Positions 51,875 through 60,159 of a DNA stretch of 64,000 nucleotides are shown piece after piece. The translations under genes and the position numbers were made by a program. Under the pieces are notes generated by a model. The model saw only the letters and a program-made list of their open reading frames with translations, was not told the DNA's origin and did not search any database. The stretch comes from Candidatus Nomurabacteria bacterium (GTDB lineage: Bacteria; Patescibacteriota; Saccharimonadia; Saccharimonadales; UBA7683). Location: positions 1 through 64,000 of the forward strand of contig JACKGR010000002.1 of assembly GCA_020631895.1 (NCBI GenBank), read 5' to 3'. The stretch's first letter is position 1, and every line of letters begins with the position of its first letter.

Positions 51875-53085
51875 AGTATGCCGTCATAGCATCAACTTTT
51901 ACGGGCAATCTCGGCGGTGCATCTATGCTCGAGGCTGCTATACAAACAATCTCCGCCAAAGATAAAAAAGCTGAATTTGCAGTTTATTCTGTTTATCCAA
52001 AACAAGACACCAAGGCAAATAAATATAAGAACGTTAATATATATGACGCTCGGCCATTAGTCTTGGCTCTTTGGATTAACCCGCTGGCATATTTATACAA
52101 AGTACTTCCTCCTCTCAGGGGCCTGCTTAAAAAAAGTCGCTTGCTCAGGCCAATTGTTGAGGCCGAAGTCCTGCTTGATCAAGGCGGGGTAACATTTGTT
52201 AAAGGCAGAACAGTATTTTTGATATATAACGTGGCAACAATTTTACCTGCGATGATTGTCGGAACGCCGGTAGTTAAGTGCTCTCAGGCACTCGGCGACT
52301 TTTGCGGTAAGATCAATAAAATGATGGCAAAGATATTTTTGCCCCGAGTGAATATGATTTTTGCTCGTGGGGATATGACTAGATCATATTTAGACGAGCT
52401 TAAGCTAAATAATGTCGCTACTTCGGCAGACTATGCCTTTTTGATGGAAGTATCAAAAGAGAATAACGACTCGGTCGGCAAACTCTTTAACTCATACGTC
52501 ATAGAGCGTAAAGGTAAAACAATTTGTATTGTGCCAAGTAAACTAGTAAGAAAGAAGGTTGATCGAGCTAGCGGAGACTACGTATCTCTAATGATAGATT
52601 TTATCAACAAGCTAGTTGGTGATGGATATGACGTAATTCTTCTTCCGCATAGCACTAGATTTTATACTGATAAAACTCATAATAACGATGTACCGGTCTG
52701 TCGGGAGATTGCCGCTGGAGTTAAATCCTATAGATTCCACTTTATTAATCAAGAATTAAATGCCCAGCAGGTTAGGGCGGTTATTGGCCGATCTGACACA
52801 CTGATAACCTCACGATTTCATGGAATGGTTTCAGGTTTAGCCTGCAGTGTGCCAACGCTAGTTGTTGGCTGGAGCCATAAGTATAAAGAGGTAATGGATC
52901 AGTTTGGACTTGCTGGTCATGCGCTGAGCACAAAAGATCTGAGCTTGGAGAGACTTGAGAGTGAATTTAAGGGTATTTTTAGAGATAGGAAGCAGATAAA
53001 AAAGCAGATTCAGGAGAAGTTACCAGAGGTTATCAAAAGTGCACAAACCCAAGTTGATTATATTGTTAAGTTGGTCTCGCGATGA
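51871..53085 (+). CDS. Polysaccharide pyruvyl transferase family protein
   Basis: A 404-residue protein from a GTG overlapping the previous TGA. The N-terminus (YAVIASTFTGNLGGASMLEAAIQTI), the middle QALGDFCGKINKMMAKIFLPRVNMIFARGDMTRSYL, and the C-terminal TSRFHGMVSGLACSVPTLVVGWSHKYKEVMDQFGL are diagnostic of CsaB/WcaK/AmsJ proteins. They add pyruvyl ketals from PEP to surface sugars; in Gram-positives this is the ligand of SLH-domain proteins. No SLH protein is seen in the window. Confidence 0.9.
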   Translation: MKYAVIASTFTGNLGGASMLEAAIQTISAKDKKAEFAVYSVYPKQDTKANKYKNVNIYDARPLVLALWINPLAYLYKVLPPLRGLLKKSRLLRPIVEAEVLLDQGGVTFVKGRTVFLIYNVATILPAMIVGTPVVKCSQALGDFCGKINKMMAKIFLPRVNMIFARGDMTRSYLDELKLNNVATSADYAFLMEVSKENNDSVGKLFNSYVIERKGKTICIVPSKLVRKKVDRASGDYVSLMIDFINKLVGDGYDVILLPHSTRFYTDKTHNNDVPVCREIAAGVKSYRFHFINQELNAQQVRAVIGRSDTLITSRFHGMVSGLACSVPTLVVGWSHKYKEVMDQFGLAGHALSTKDLSLERLESEFKGIFRDRKQIKKQIQEKLPEVIKSAQTQVDYIVKLVSR

Positions 53086-53951
53086 TAGGGATAATTTTAG
53101 CATTACTTTGTGCAGTTTTTGTCGCACTGTCTCAGATAACACTCCGCAAAAGCTACAAAGAATTACAACCTTCAATCGCATTCTTTTTTGATGCTATATT
53201 TGGGCTATTAATCTGGGTGCCCCTAGCTCTAGTTATGGGGGTAAATATGGGAGTTGGTCTTAAAGAGGCAGCTTTGTTCGCTTTAATATCGGCAATCTTA
53301 TCTGAAGCCTTTGTATTTTATGCTTTATCACACGGTGAGTTGGCTGTAACTGCTACGATAATTGCTACATATCCAGTTTATACTGTATTCTTCTCTCGTA
53401 TTCTTAATCAGGAGATTCTGAGCCCTCAGCTTCTGTTTTTTGTGGTTATTGCAATCTTAGGTAGTGTGTATGCTAGTTTGCCGGATAATATAAAACGATC
53501 TGATTTTAATCTTAGAAAGATAGCTACCTGGCCATTTCTGGCAGCAGTATCCATAGGCCTGTCGGACACAATATCTAAGGGTTACATAAATAGATCCGGT
53601 GATTTTAGCTTATTATTTATGCTTGGATTTGTACAGATACCTGTTGCGCTTGCATATCTTCGCATTGAGCGTGAAAGTGTAGCCAAGGCAATAGTCGGCA
53701 CCTTGAAGAAGGTTAAATTTTATAAATATGCGCTTCTCGGGGGCTTGTTCAATATAGTAGGAACAGGATTTTTGTGGCTTAGTTTCTCATATGCACCCGC
53801 ATCAATTGCGTCACCAGTGACTGGCGCGAGTGGAGCACTTACAGTTATGTTGTCGCACTACGTATTAAAGGACAGAATATCACTTAGAAAATATCTTGCA
53901 ATACTAGTGACTTTTGTAGGAATTATTGGAATAGCAATTCTAAGGTCATAA
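53082..53951 (+). CDS. EamA/DMT family transporter
   Basis: A 289-residue protein with ten predicted helices in two EamA repeats (FVALSQITLRKSYKELQPSIAFFFDAIFGLLIWVP at the start; PASIASPVTGASGALTVMLSHYVLKDRISLRKYLAI near the end). It is likely an exporter or flippase for a metabolite of the same operon. Start ATGA overlaps the pyruvyl transferase stop. It is followed by a CGGAGTTAA palindrome. Confidence 0.85.
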   Translation: MIGIILALLCAVFVALSQITLRKSYKELQPSIAFFFDAIFGLLIWVPLALVMGVNMGVGLKEAALFALISAILSEAFVFYALSHGELAVTATIIATYPVYTVFFSRILNQEILSPQLLFFVVIAILGSVYASLPDNIKRSDFNLRKIATWPFLAAVSIGLSDTISKGYINRSGDFSLLFMLGFVQIPVALAYLRIERESVAKAIVGTLKKVKFYKYALLGGLFNIVGTGFLWLSFSYAPASIASPVTGASGALTVMLSHYVLKDRISLRKYLAILVTFVGIIGIAILRS

Positions 53952-53977
53952 TTCAGTTTTATATAATCATCAATTAG

Positions 53978-54010
53978 AACTCGGAGTTAAAGCGGAGTTA
54001 ACTCCGCTTT
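53978..54010. repeat. CGGAGTTAA palindromic repeat, copy 3
   Basis: AACTCGGAGTTAA (53978-53990) runs into a perfect palindrome, AAAGCGGAGTT (53989-53999) followed directly by AACTCCGCTTT (54000-54010). It lies 26 bases after the EamA stop. Confidence 0.7.
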
Positions 54011-54040
54011 CGGCCACTGATAAATATATTCCATTTTCAA

Positions 54041-54083
54041 TTTTCCGAACCCCATTACCTATAACCTATAACCTAGTCCCTAA
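54041..54083 (+). repeat. CCTA-rich repeat tract
   Basis: CCCATTACCTATAACCTATAACC-type sequence that runs into the last codons of the minus-strand GT2 gene. Near-identical tracts lie at 7012-7058 and 55371-55420. Confidence 0.5.
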
Positions 54084-55020
54084 CTTGGGTGTGGGCTCGT
54101 CTTGAGATTTCTAATTGTTCCTCTGTCAGTATGCGGTTAATTCGGATAAGGTCGGCTATCACTCCCAGGGCTATCGCTAAGAAGCTACCTGTTAGTAGTA
54201 CAGCACCTAGCAGAAGGGATTGTAGGTGATTGCCGCGTTCATCAACAACTATTAGCACTAGGTAGCGGATGAATGGGATTAGGCCGGCTATGCCGAGCAC
54301 TGCCCCGAGACTGACAAATAAGGCGTATGGTCGATACATAAGATAGCTTCTGATTATTGCACTCATTGATTTGAACATATGTTGCCAGATGTTCTTGAAC
54401 AGTCGAGATTCGCGTGTCTTTCTGTTTGTTGTTATTGGGATACTTGTAATTGGGATTCTTTTGTTGCCGGCTTGGATGATAGTCTCCATGCAGTAGCTAA
54501 ATTTTGTAACAACCGTCAGGCGATATAATGCATCACGGCTGTATGCTCTAAAACCACTAGCAGCGTCGGGCAGTTTGGTTCCGGCGGCTTTATTAACGAC
54601 TGCACTACCAAAGCGCTGCATTAACTTCTTGAATGGTGAGAAATGCTCTATCTGCTGAGTTTGCCGATCGCCAATTACAATATCAGCTTTACCATCCAAA
54701 ATTGGTTGTATTAGCTCGGGGATACTTGCCTGTGGGTATTGATTGTCTCCATCGGTGTTTACAACTATGTCGGCACCGTTCATCAGTGCATAATTTACAC
54801 CATCCTGAAAACTTCTGGCCAGGCCCATATTCTTTTTATGAAACACAAAGTGTTTTACACCGAGCTTACGTGCAATCTTTACGGTATCATCAGTCGATCC
54901 GTCATCTATTATTAGAATCTGAAGATCAACACCCTCGATTTTTTTTGGGATGCTGGTTAAGACAGAGGTTATAGTGTCGGCCTCATTAAGACATGGGACT
55001 TGTACAAAAACTTTCTTCAT
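54073..55020 (-). CDS. Family 2 glycosyltransferase with C-terminal membrane helices
   Basis: A 315-residue protein: FVQVPCLNEADTITSVLTSIP, QILIIDDGSTDDTVKIARKL, NMGLARSFQDGVNYALMNGADIVVNTDGDNQYPQASIPEL, IVIGDRQ, then two membrane helices (ALFVSLGAVLGIAGLIPFIRYLV and LLLGAVLLTGSFLAIALGVIADLI). This is the polyprenyl-phosphate glycosyltransferase layout (GtrB/ArnC-like). It faces away from the 423-base structured spacer. Confidence 0.9.
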   Translation of the reverse strand: MKKVFVQVPCLNEADTITSVLTSIPKKIEGVDLQILIIDDGSTDDTVKIARKLGVKHFVFHKKNMGLARSFQDGVNYALMNGADIVVNTDGDNQYPQASIPELIQPILDGKADIVIGDRQTQQIEHFSPFKKLMQRFGSAVVNKAAGTKLPDAASGFRAYSRDALYRLTVVTKFSYCMETIIQAGNKRIPITSIPITTNRKTRESRLFKNIWQHMFKSMSAIIRSYLMYRPYALFVSLGAVLGIAGLIPFIRYLVLIVVDERGNHLQSLLLGAVLLTGSFLAIALGVIADLIRINRILTEEQLEISRRAHTQVRD

Positions 55021-55087
55021 ATTCTACTGAGTATATCCTTTACTGAGGTGAACCTCAACCTGTACCTTCTTATTTGCAAGTATTACT

Positions 55088-55350
55088 CTACTTTTTTAAA
55101 AAAGTAGCAAAAACCTTCACCATAGTATTAATCTCCCGATATACCTGCACACACTAGTTGGTGTGACAGGACAATGACAAGCATTTTTGCATAATATCTT
55201 TTTATTATGAATGCAAAAAAAGTCCTGTCTTTATCCACCAACTAGCATGTTTCAGTATTTCGGGAGATGACTGAATGGTGTGGAAGAGAACCGGAAATTA
55301 AGACACACCCTCGGCTACATGGAGATTGTCCTTACTTCTCTTATCGGGTA
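55088..55350. repeat. Structured intergenic element, copy A (divergent)
   Basis: The 423-base spacer 55021-55443 has no gene. It starts with the palindrome CTACTTTTTT/AAAAAAGTAG (55088-55107) followed by GCAAAA, as in copies B and C. It ends with a 3' half matching copy B (ACACCCTCGGCTACATGGAG near 55306; CTTATCGGGTAAT near 55340). Its middle is replaced by the long hairpin at 55131-55268. A CCTA tract (55371-55420) and the promoter of the next gene follow. Confidence 0.55.
55131..55268. repeat. Long nested hairpin (about 138 bases)
   Basis: Four nested paired blocks: ATCTCCCGA (55131-55139) with TCGGGAGAT (55260-55268); CTAGTTGGTG (55154-55163) with CACCAACTAG (55236-55245); GACAGGAC (55165-55172) with GTCCTGTC (55222-55229); and TTTTTGCATAATA (55184-55196) with TATTATGAATGCAAAAA (55203-55219). 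It could be a structured RNA or the ends of a small mobile element; no coding sequence is inside. Confidence 0.65.
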
Positions 55351-55370
55351 ATCCAGTCGTTGATGGACCC

Positions 55371-55420
55371 ATTTTCCAAACCCCTATTACCTATTGCCTA
55401 ATCCCTATTCCCTAAAATCC
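55371..55420 (+). repeat. CCTA-rich repeat tract
   Basis: ATTTTCCAAACCCCTATTACC-type start followed by CCTATTGCCTAATCCCTATTCCC; the same sequence style as 54041-54083 and 7012-7058. Confidence 0.5.
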
Positions 55421-55425
55421 AGTGG

Positions 55426-55431
55426 TATACT
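55426..55431 (+). promoter_or_regulatory. Candidate extended -10 (TGG-TATACT) of the GT-C-like gene
   Basis: TATACT preceded by TGG ends 12 bases before the ATG at 55444; GAGGG between them might also act as a weak ribosome site. Confidence 0.4.
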
Positions 55432-55443
55432 TGAGGGCAGTAT

Positions 55444-56946
55444 ATGACAGAATTTGTTAAGAAAATCTACAATAGATTGATTGCTATTTTTGGCAAAGGT
55501 TGGTTCTTTGTGGCTACACTTGTGCTGTTTGCCTTAAATACCATGTGGTTAATTCTTAGCTCAAATCTTCTGCCTTACGATGAGTACTATCACATAGGAA
55601 TTATTCGATTTTATGCTCAGCAGTGGTCGCCATTTATCAGTTCTCAGCCGGCAGAAATGAGTTTGTATGGTGATGTTACAAGGTTGCCATCTTACGCTTA
55701 TCACTATTTGATGAGTTTTCCGTACAGATTTTTTGACATCTTTACCTATAGTGAAACGTTGATAATAATTGGTCTTAGAATAATTAATCTAGCAATAGTC
55801 ATTGCTGGAATCTTGCTCTTCAGGCAGCTATTTTTAAAAGCTAAAACACCAAAGTATTTGATAAACATAGCAACTCTAGTGTTTGTATCGACGCCAATAG
55901 TCCCACTTCTGGCAGCTCAGAATAACTACGATAACCTGATGTTTATGATAACTCCAATTGTACTAATCCTCGCTTATAAATCTGTAGAAGAGAAGCTAAG
56001 TGTCACAAATCTTCTTTGGCTAGCTACGGCTGGAATGCTGGCAACGCTAACAAAACATAATTTTATTGTAATCTTCGGCGCTGCTATTATGTATGTACTA
56101 TTCATACTAATAAAGCGTCATCGTGGTGCAATATTTGGCCTACTTTCAGCTAGTGTCAAAAATTCTAAAAAAGCAGGCTTGGTGGCTGGGGTGGTTTTTG
56201 TAATAGTGTTCGGCTTGTTTTTTGAGAGATATGGAATCAATGCGATTAAATACAAGCAGGTTAAGGTTGATTGTGCAAAGGTTCAGCCAGTCTCTGTTTG
56301 CGAGAATTTTAGCCCTTGGCGTCGCAATCAGAAAGCGCTGAATAATATTCCAGAGCAACCATTATACGGAGACCCAATATCGTTCACTAGCCACTGGTCC
56401 ACAAAATTAATGCGTGGCTACTATGCTGTATTTGCAAATATTGTACCGGATAATGTAAACGTGCCTGATCCTTATGGTCATTATGTGTTCAAAAAGTTAC
56501 TCCCACTGCCAATTACAATCGGCTATATATTATTGTCGGCCGGCCTAATTTCATTCGTTCTAAAGTTTAAAAAGCTTTGGCACAAGAACACATTAACTCA
56601 TCTAACAGTAGTTTCATCAGGAGTTTTGCTAGTTTCACTTTGGGTCTTTAACTATGCGTTTTATTTAAAATATGGACAAGCTTACGCAATTCAGGGAAGA
56701 TATATTGTTCCGATGTTGTTGCCTCTAATACTACTATTTGCGACGGCTATCTATGAGTTAACTAAAAAATCATCACTCAAATGGACGAGATATATTCTTG
56801 TAAGTCTCGTGCTCTTGTACTGTTTGTCTGGTGGGGTAGTTGGTTGGATTATTAAGTCAAATGATGATTGGTACTGGAACAATGCTGTGGTTTTTGATTT
56901 TAATCGTGGGGCAAAGAATATATTAAAGGCGGTGGTACCGCATTAG
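55444..56946 (+). CDS. GT-C-like polytopic glycosyltransferase
   Basis: A 500-residue protein with about 11 membrane helices. The first exterior loop carries SNLLPYDEYYHIGIIRFYAQQWSPF, with an acidic DE pair at the position where GT-C enzymes (PMT/ArnT class) bind the polyprenyl-phosphate sugar. A large exterior region (about 280-345) includes DPISFTSHWSTKLMRGYYAVF. It probably transfers a lipid-linked sugar to a surface acceptor. Exact family and acceptor are not identified. Confidence 0.78.
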   Translation: MTEFVKKIYNRLIAIFGKGWFFVATLVLFALNTMWLILSSNLLPYDEYYHIGIIRFYAQQWSPFISSQPAEMSLYGDVTRLPSYAYHYLMSFPYRFFDIFTYSETLIIIGLRIINLAIVIAGILLFRQLFLKAKTPKYLINIATLVFVSTPIVPLLAAQNNYDNLMFMITPIVLILAYKSVEEKLSVTNLLWLATAGMLATLTKHNFIVIFGAAIMYVLFILIKRHRGAIFGLLSASVKNSKKAGLVAGVVFVIVFGLFFERYGINAIKYKQVKVDCAKVQPVSVCENFSPWRRNQKALNNIPEQPLYGDPISFTSHWSTKLMRGYYAVFANIVPDNVNVPDPYGHYVFKKLLPLPITIGYILLSAGLISFVLKFKKLWHKNTLTHLTVVSSGVLLVSLWVFNYAFYLKYGQAYAIQGRYIVPMLLPLILLFATAIYELTKKSSLKWTRYILVSLVLLYCLSGGVVGWIIKSNDDWYWNNAVVFDFNRGAKNILKAVVPH

Positions 56947-56953
56947 TTGGCCC

Positions 56954-57123
56954 CTACTTTTGACGCAAAAGTAGCAAAACTTCCAACGAGATGCAATTAC
57001 TCGAGACTTCAGTCAGCCAATCTCTCTGGAGCCTGCGGGACTCGCCCGCCACGGCAGACTCAGACACGTCCTCGGCTACAGGGAGATTGGCTTCCTTTTC
57101 GTATCGGGTTATTGCGACGTTGG
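56954..57123. repeat. Structured intergenic element, copy B
   Basis: About 170 bases. A 5' hairpin CTACTTTTG (56954-56962)/CAAAAGTAG (56966-56974) is followed by GCAAAAC, then an outer stem CCAACG (56983-56988)/CGTTGG (57118-57123), a second stem GCAATTACTCGA/TCGGGTTATTGC, and an inner stem AGCCAATCTCTCTG (57015-57028)/CAGGGAGATTGGCT (57079-57092). Loops CTGCGGGACTCGC, ACACGTCCTCG and CGTATCGGG are shared with copy C, while stem sequences differ but still pair. It is the only content of the 259-base spacer besides the next gene's promoter. Confidence 0.7.
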
Positions 57124-57178
57124 TTGGACCAGCATTTCCTATATTCTGACGAGCATATTCAATCTTTTTACCTCATGG

Positions 57179-57184
57179 TATAAT
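57179..57184 (+). promoter_or_regulatory. Candidate extended -10 (TGG-TATAAT) of the subtilisin gene
   Basis: A perfect TATAAT with TGG in front, 21 bases before the ATG at 57206, just after element B. The leader would be about 15 bases without a ribosome site. Confidence 0.5.
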
Positions 57185-57205
57185 TAGCTTAAGTAGTATA
57201 GCGCT

Positions 57206-58816
57206 ATGAAACAAAAATATTACAAATACAAACTTTTAATCCCAGCTATGGTGTTGGTAGGAATTTTTGTATTTAGTAAACCTCTCCAGGTTCAAATATT
57301 TGATGAGAAGTCAGATGCTCGGCTATCTGAAGCGGATACTAAATCAGGTAGATTGGTTGCAAAATCTCCGAATAGTATTAGTCCGGGCTCAGCTACGAGC
57401 AAGGGTGACGAAAATACGACACCAAAGGCTAGTGACCTTATCGAGGGGGTGGTCCAAAAACGATATTATTTATCTAATATTCCAAATGATCCATATTATA
57501 GCTCTGCTTGGTATCTGCAGTCTGTCAATGCTCCATCATCATGGGCTACAACAACTGGCAGTAGCGATATTACTGTAGCGAACATTGATACTGGTTTTGC
57601 TTTAAGTCACCAAGATCTGGTTGATCATTGGAAGTATAATCAGGCTGAATTTGGTGGAGGTAAAGAGAGCGATGGAATAGATAATGACTCTAATGGGTAT
57701 GTCGATGATTACCGAGGTTGGGACTTTACGGCCTCTGGTTTGGGTGATAATAATCCTCAAGCTGGTACGATTAATCCAAATGGCATTGGAACCTCACATG
57801 GTACCGAAACAGCTGGGCTAGTTGGAGCAGCTGGTGATAATGGCATTGGAACTACCGCAGTCTCGCAAAATGTTTCAATCATTCCTCTTCAAGTTATTGA
57901 TGATAATGGTTTGGGCTGGAGCGATGCTGTGGCAAATGCCATAATTTATGCAGTAGACCAGAATGTTGATGTAATAAATATGAGTCTCGGAACTTCAGGC
58001 GACGATCCGATAGTTCGACAAGCGGTTGATTACGCCTACGATAATAATGTCGTAGTTGTGGCGGCTGCAGGAAATTGTGGTAACACTGGAACCGGAGGCG
58101 TATGCACAGGTAATCCGACCGGATTCATAACCTTTCCGGCAAGCTACAACAGAGTGATTGCGGTTGGTGCAACTACAAGCACAAACGCAAGAGCTAGTTT
58201 TAGTAGCTACGGACAAAGACTTGATGTAGTTGCCCCAGGATCTGGTACGATCGTGTCCCCGACTTGGACAAGCGGCAATGGCACCTCGGCATATGCAAGC
58301 ACACTTTACGGAACTTCTTACTCATCCCCAATTGTCGCTAGTAGTGTTGCGCTAATCAGGTCTATTAGGCCGAGTAGTTCTGTCGATGATGTAAGGGCGC
58401 TAATCATGGCTGGAGCATCAAAACTTGGTGGTATGGGCGGATCATTCTATAGTACATCCTACGGTCATGGAATATTGGATGTTAACAAGGCTATATCAAT
58501 CTCAAGTGATTTGAAATTAAGTACAGAAAAGGTACCAGAGCTTGCTCAGGCCGGAGGTGTCTCAGCAGAACATACTTATAGCACTAACGATACTATCGGA
58601 AGTGGATGCGAGATTGACCCTGGTTTATGGTGTACGGTTTGGTTTAGAGATTCTGCAACAAACAATGAAAGGTACCTGCCGTACACAAAAGTTGGTGTGT
58701 CTCGGAAGACTGGTTGGAACTTTAATAGCGGAGTACTGGATAGTGGTTATTGGGAGGTTAGGGCTAGAGATGGTAGCGCTGTGTCTGATACGCCCTATAC
58801 ACTTTTTAGAAAATAA
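57206..58816 (+). CDS. Secreted subtilisin-like serine protease (S8)
   Basis: A 536-residue protein with an N-terminal membrane helix (LLIPAMVLVGIFVFSKPL), a propeptide-like Ser/Thr-rich segment, and a full S8 domain: VANIDTGFALSHQDL (D128), SHGTETAGLVGA (H198), VVVAAAGNCG (oxyanion Asn) and YGTSYSSPIVASSVALI (S371). After the protease a C-terminal beta domain of about 90 residues with two cysteines (SGCEIDPGLWCTVWF) may bind the surface. Likely anchored outside the cell. It is bracketed by structured elements B and C. Confidence 0.92.
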   Translation: MKQKYYKYKLLIPAMVLVGIFVFSKPLQVQIFDEKSDARLSEADTKSGRLVAKSPNSISPGSATSKGDENTTPKASDLIEGVVQKRYYLSNIPNDPYYSSAWYLQSVNAPSSWATTTGSSDITVANIDTGFALSHQDLVDHWKYNQAEFGGGKESDGIDNDSNGYVDDYRGWDFTASGLGDNNPQAGTINPNGIGTSHGTETAGLVGAAGDNGIGTTAVSQNVSIIPLQVIDDNGLGWSDAVANAIIYAVDQNVDVINMSLGTSGDDPIVRQAVDYAYDNNVVVVAAAGNCGNTGTGGVCTGNPTGFITFPASYNRVIAVGATTSTNARASFSSYGQRLDVVAPGSGTIVSPTWTSGNGTSAYASTLYGTSYSSPIVASSVALIRSIRPSSSVDDVRALIMAGASKLGGMGGSFYSTSYGHGILDVNKAISISSDLKLSTEKVPELAQAGGVSAEHTYSTNDTIGSGCEIDPGLWCTVWFRDSATNNERYLPYTKVGVSRKTGWNFNSGVLDSGYWEVRARDGSAVSDTPYTLFRK

Positions 58817-58843
58817 ATAAGTTTTTAGCTGGGCTTTAAGTAT

Positions 58844-59002
58844 CTACTTTTGACGCAAAAGTAGCAAAACCCTCAGCTAGATGTACAATCTCGAGACTCC
58901 AGCAAGTATTTCCCTCGGTGTCTGCGGGACTCGCTTTGCTCAAACACGTCCTCGACATCCGGGGTAAATACCAGCTTCCCGTATCGGGATTGTACGTAGC
59001 TG
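58844..59002. repeat. Structured intergenic element, copy C
   Basis: About 160 bases, between the convergent subtilisin and GT4 genes. 5' hairpin CTACTTTTG/CAAAAGTAG (58844-58864); outer stem CAGCTA (58874-58879)/TAGCTG (58997-59002); second stem GTACAATCTCGA (58883-58894)/TCGGGATTGTAC (58984-58995); inner stem GTATTTCCCTCGG (58906-58918)/CCGGGGTAAATAC (58959-58971). Same plan and loops as copy B with different stem bases. Confidence 0.7.
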
Positions 59003-59031
59003 AAAAAGTGACCCATATTATCGAGAGATAA

Positions 59032-60159
59032 TTAATGGGTCTTGTGGTTGTTGACGAAGGATTTGATTTCTTGGCGGAATCTAGAGTTTGAGAAGTTCTC
59101 GGCGAAGTTTTGGAGTTCTGCTTGGTTGTAATCTTTATAGTTGAAGTTTTTTATGGCTTTTGCAAGAGCGGGGACTGTTTGAGATGTAAAGAATATGCCG
59201 GTTTTGCCCTCGACAACGTAGTCGAGTGCCCCGCCAGATTTGTACGCAATTACTGGTAGTCCAGAAGCAATGGCTTCAACCGGCGAGATTCCAAAATCCT
59301 CATCTCCCGGGAAGATAAAGGCTTCGGAGCTATGAGCTAGCCTAACAAGCTCTTCGTCTGATGCTCGTCCAGTAAAAGTAATAGTTGGCCCAGCTATGTG
59401 TTTTAATCGATCAGTTTCAGGACCATTGCCGATAATAGTTAGTGGCACTTCAAGTAAGTTACAGGCCTCAATGGCAAGATCAAACTTTTTATAGGGAACA
59501 TGTCTACCCCAGGTGATAAAACCGCTTCTTTCAGGATTTTGGGTTTTTGAAGATTGATCTAGTCGGAATCGTTTTGTATCTACGCCTGGGAATATAACAG
59601 TACTGTCTCGATTGTAATACTTCTTAATTCGGCGCTTTACCTCGTTGCTGTTGGCAATAAAATGGTCGACTCCGGCGGCAGCCTTCAAATCTAATTTCCG
59701 CATCCACCAAACAAAGAACGGGATAAATGGCTTGATTAAAATATTCAAAGGCCCAAAGTGAAAGCTGTTTTTAAACTCTTCGTAATGACTCCAATAATAC
59801 CGGGTTGGAGTGTTGCAGTAACAAATATGAGTTGCTCCTGACTTCTTTTTCACAGACTTAGATTCAGCGGTTGAGCTTGAGATTATTAAATCGTACTCAC
59901 TCAAATCAAGCCTTCTGAATGCGTGGGCTCGTAGTACCGGCCAAAGGACGTGTTTGTATCTAAGAAACCTGGGGAGTACTTTTTGAAGGTAAGTTGTGCG
60001 AACATCACAATCAGCAAATGCCGTCATCTTCTGTTTGTCGTAAACCGAAGTGTAGATAGGTGCGTCCGGATAAAGTTGGTGAAGCTCTAAAACAAGTGGC
60101 TCAGCTCCGCCCATGTTAGTCAGCCAGTCGTGGACTATTGCTACCCTTGGTTTTGACAC
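59032..60159 (-). CDS. Family 4 glycosyltransferase (mannosyltransferase-like)
   Basis: A 375-residue GT-B enzyme from a GTG that overlaps the upstream TAG. It reads RVAIVHDWLTNMGGAEPLVLELHQLYPDAPIYTSVYD, then HYICYC-type acceptor loop (ATHICYCNTPTRYYWSHYEEF), FITWGRHVPYKKFDLAIEACN, and IFPGDEDFGISPVEAIASGLPVIAYKSGGALDYV. The pattern is that of WbaZ/WsbX-like mannosyltransferases using GDP-mannose. It is co-transcribed with the initiating sugar transferase. Confidence 0.9.
   Translation of the reverse strand: MSKPRVAIVHDWLTNMGGAEPLVLELHQLYPDAPIYTSVYDKQKMTAFADCDVRTTYLQKVLPRFLRYKHVLWPVLRAHAFRRLDLSEYDLIISSSTAESKSVKKKSGATHICYCNTPTRYYWSHYEEFKNSFHFGPLNILIKPFIPFFVWWMRKLDLKAAAGVDHFIANSNEVKRRIKKYYNRDSTVIFPGVDTKRFRLDQSSKTQNPERSGFITWGRHVPYKKFDLAIEACNLLEVPLTIIGNGPETDRLKHIAGPTITFTGRASDEELVRLAHSSEAFIFPGDEDFGISPVEAIASGLPVIAYKSGGALDYVVEGKTGIFFTSQTVPALAKAIKNFNYKDYNQAELQNFAENFSNSRFRQEIKSFVNNHKTH

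Noticed and set aside
55200..55268. Retron or IS element at the long hairpin
   Set aside because: No reverse transcriptase or transposase gene is nearby; the hairpin alone does not support either.
56947..57183. 78-codon frame inside structured element B
   Set aside because: Its sequence follows the paired arms of the element and is not kept in copy C.
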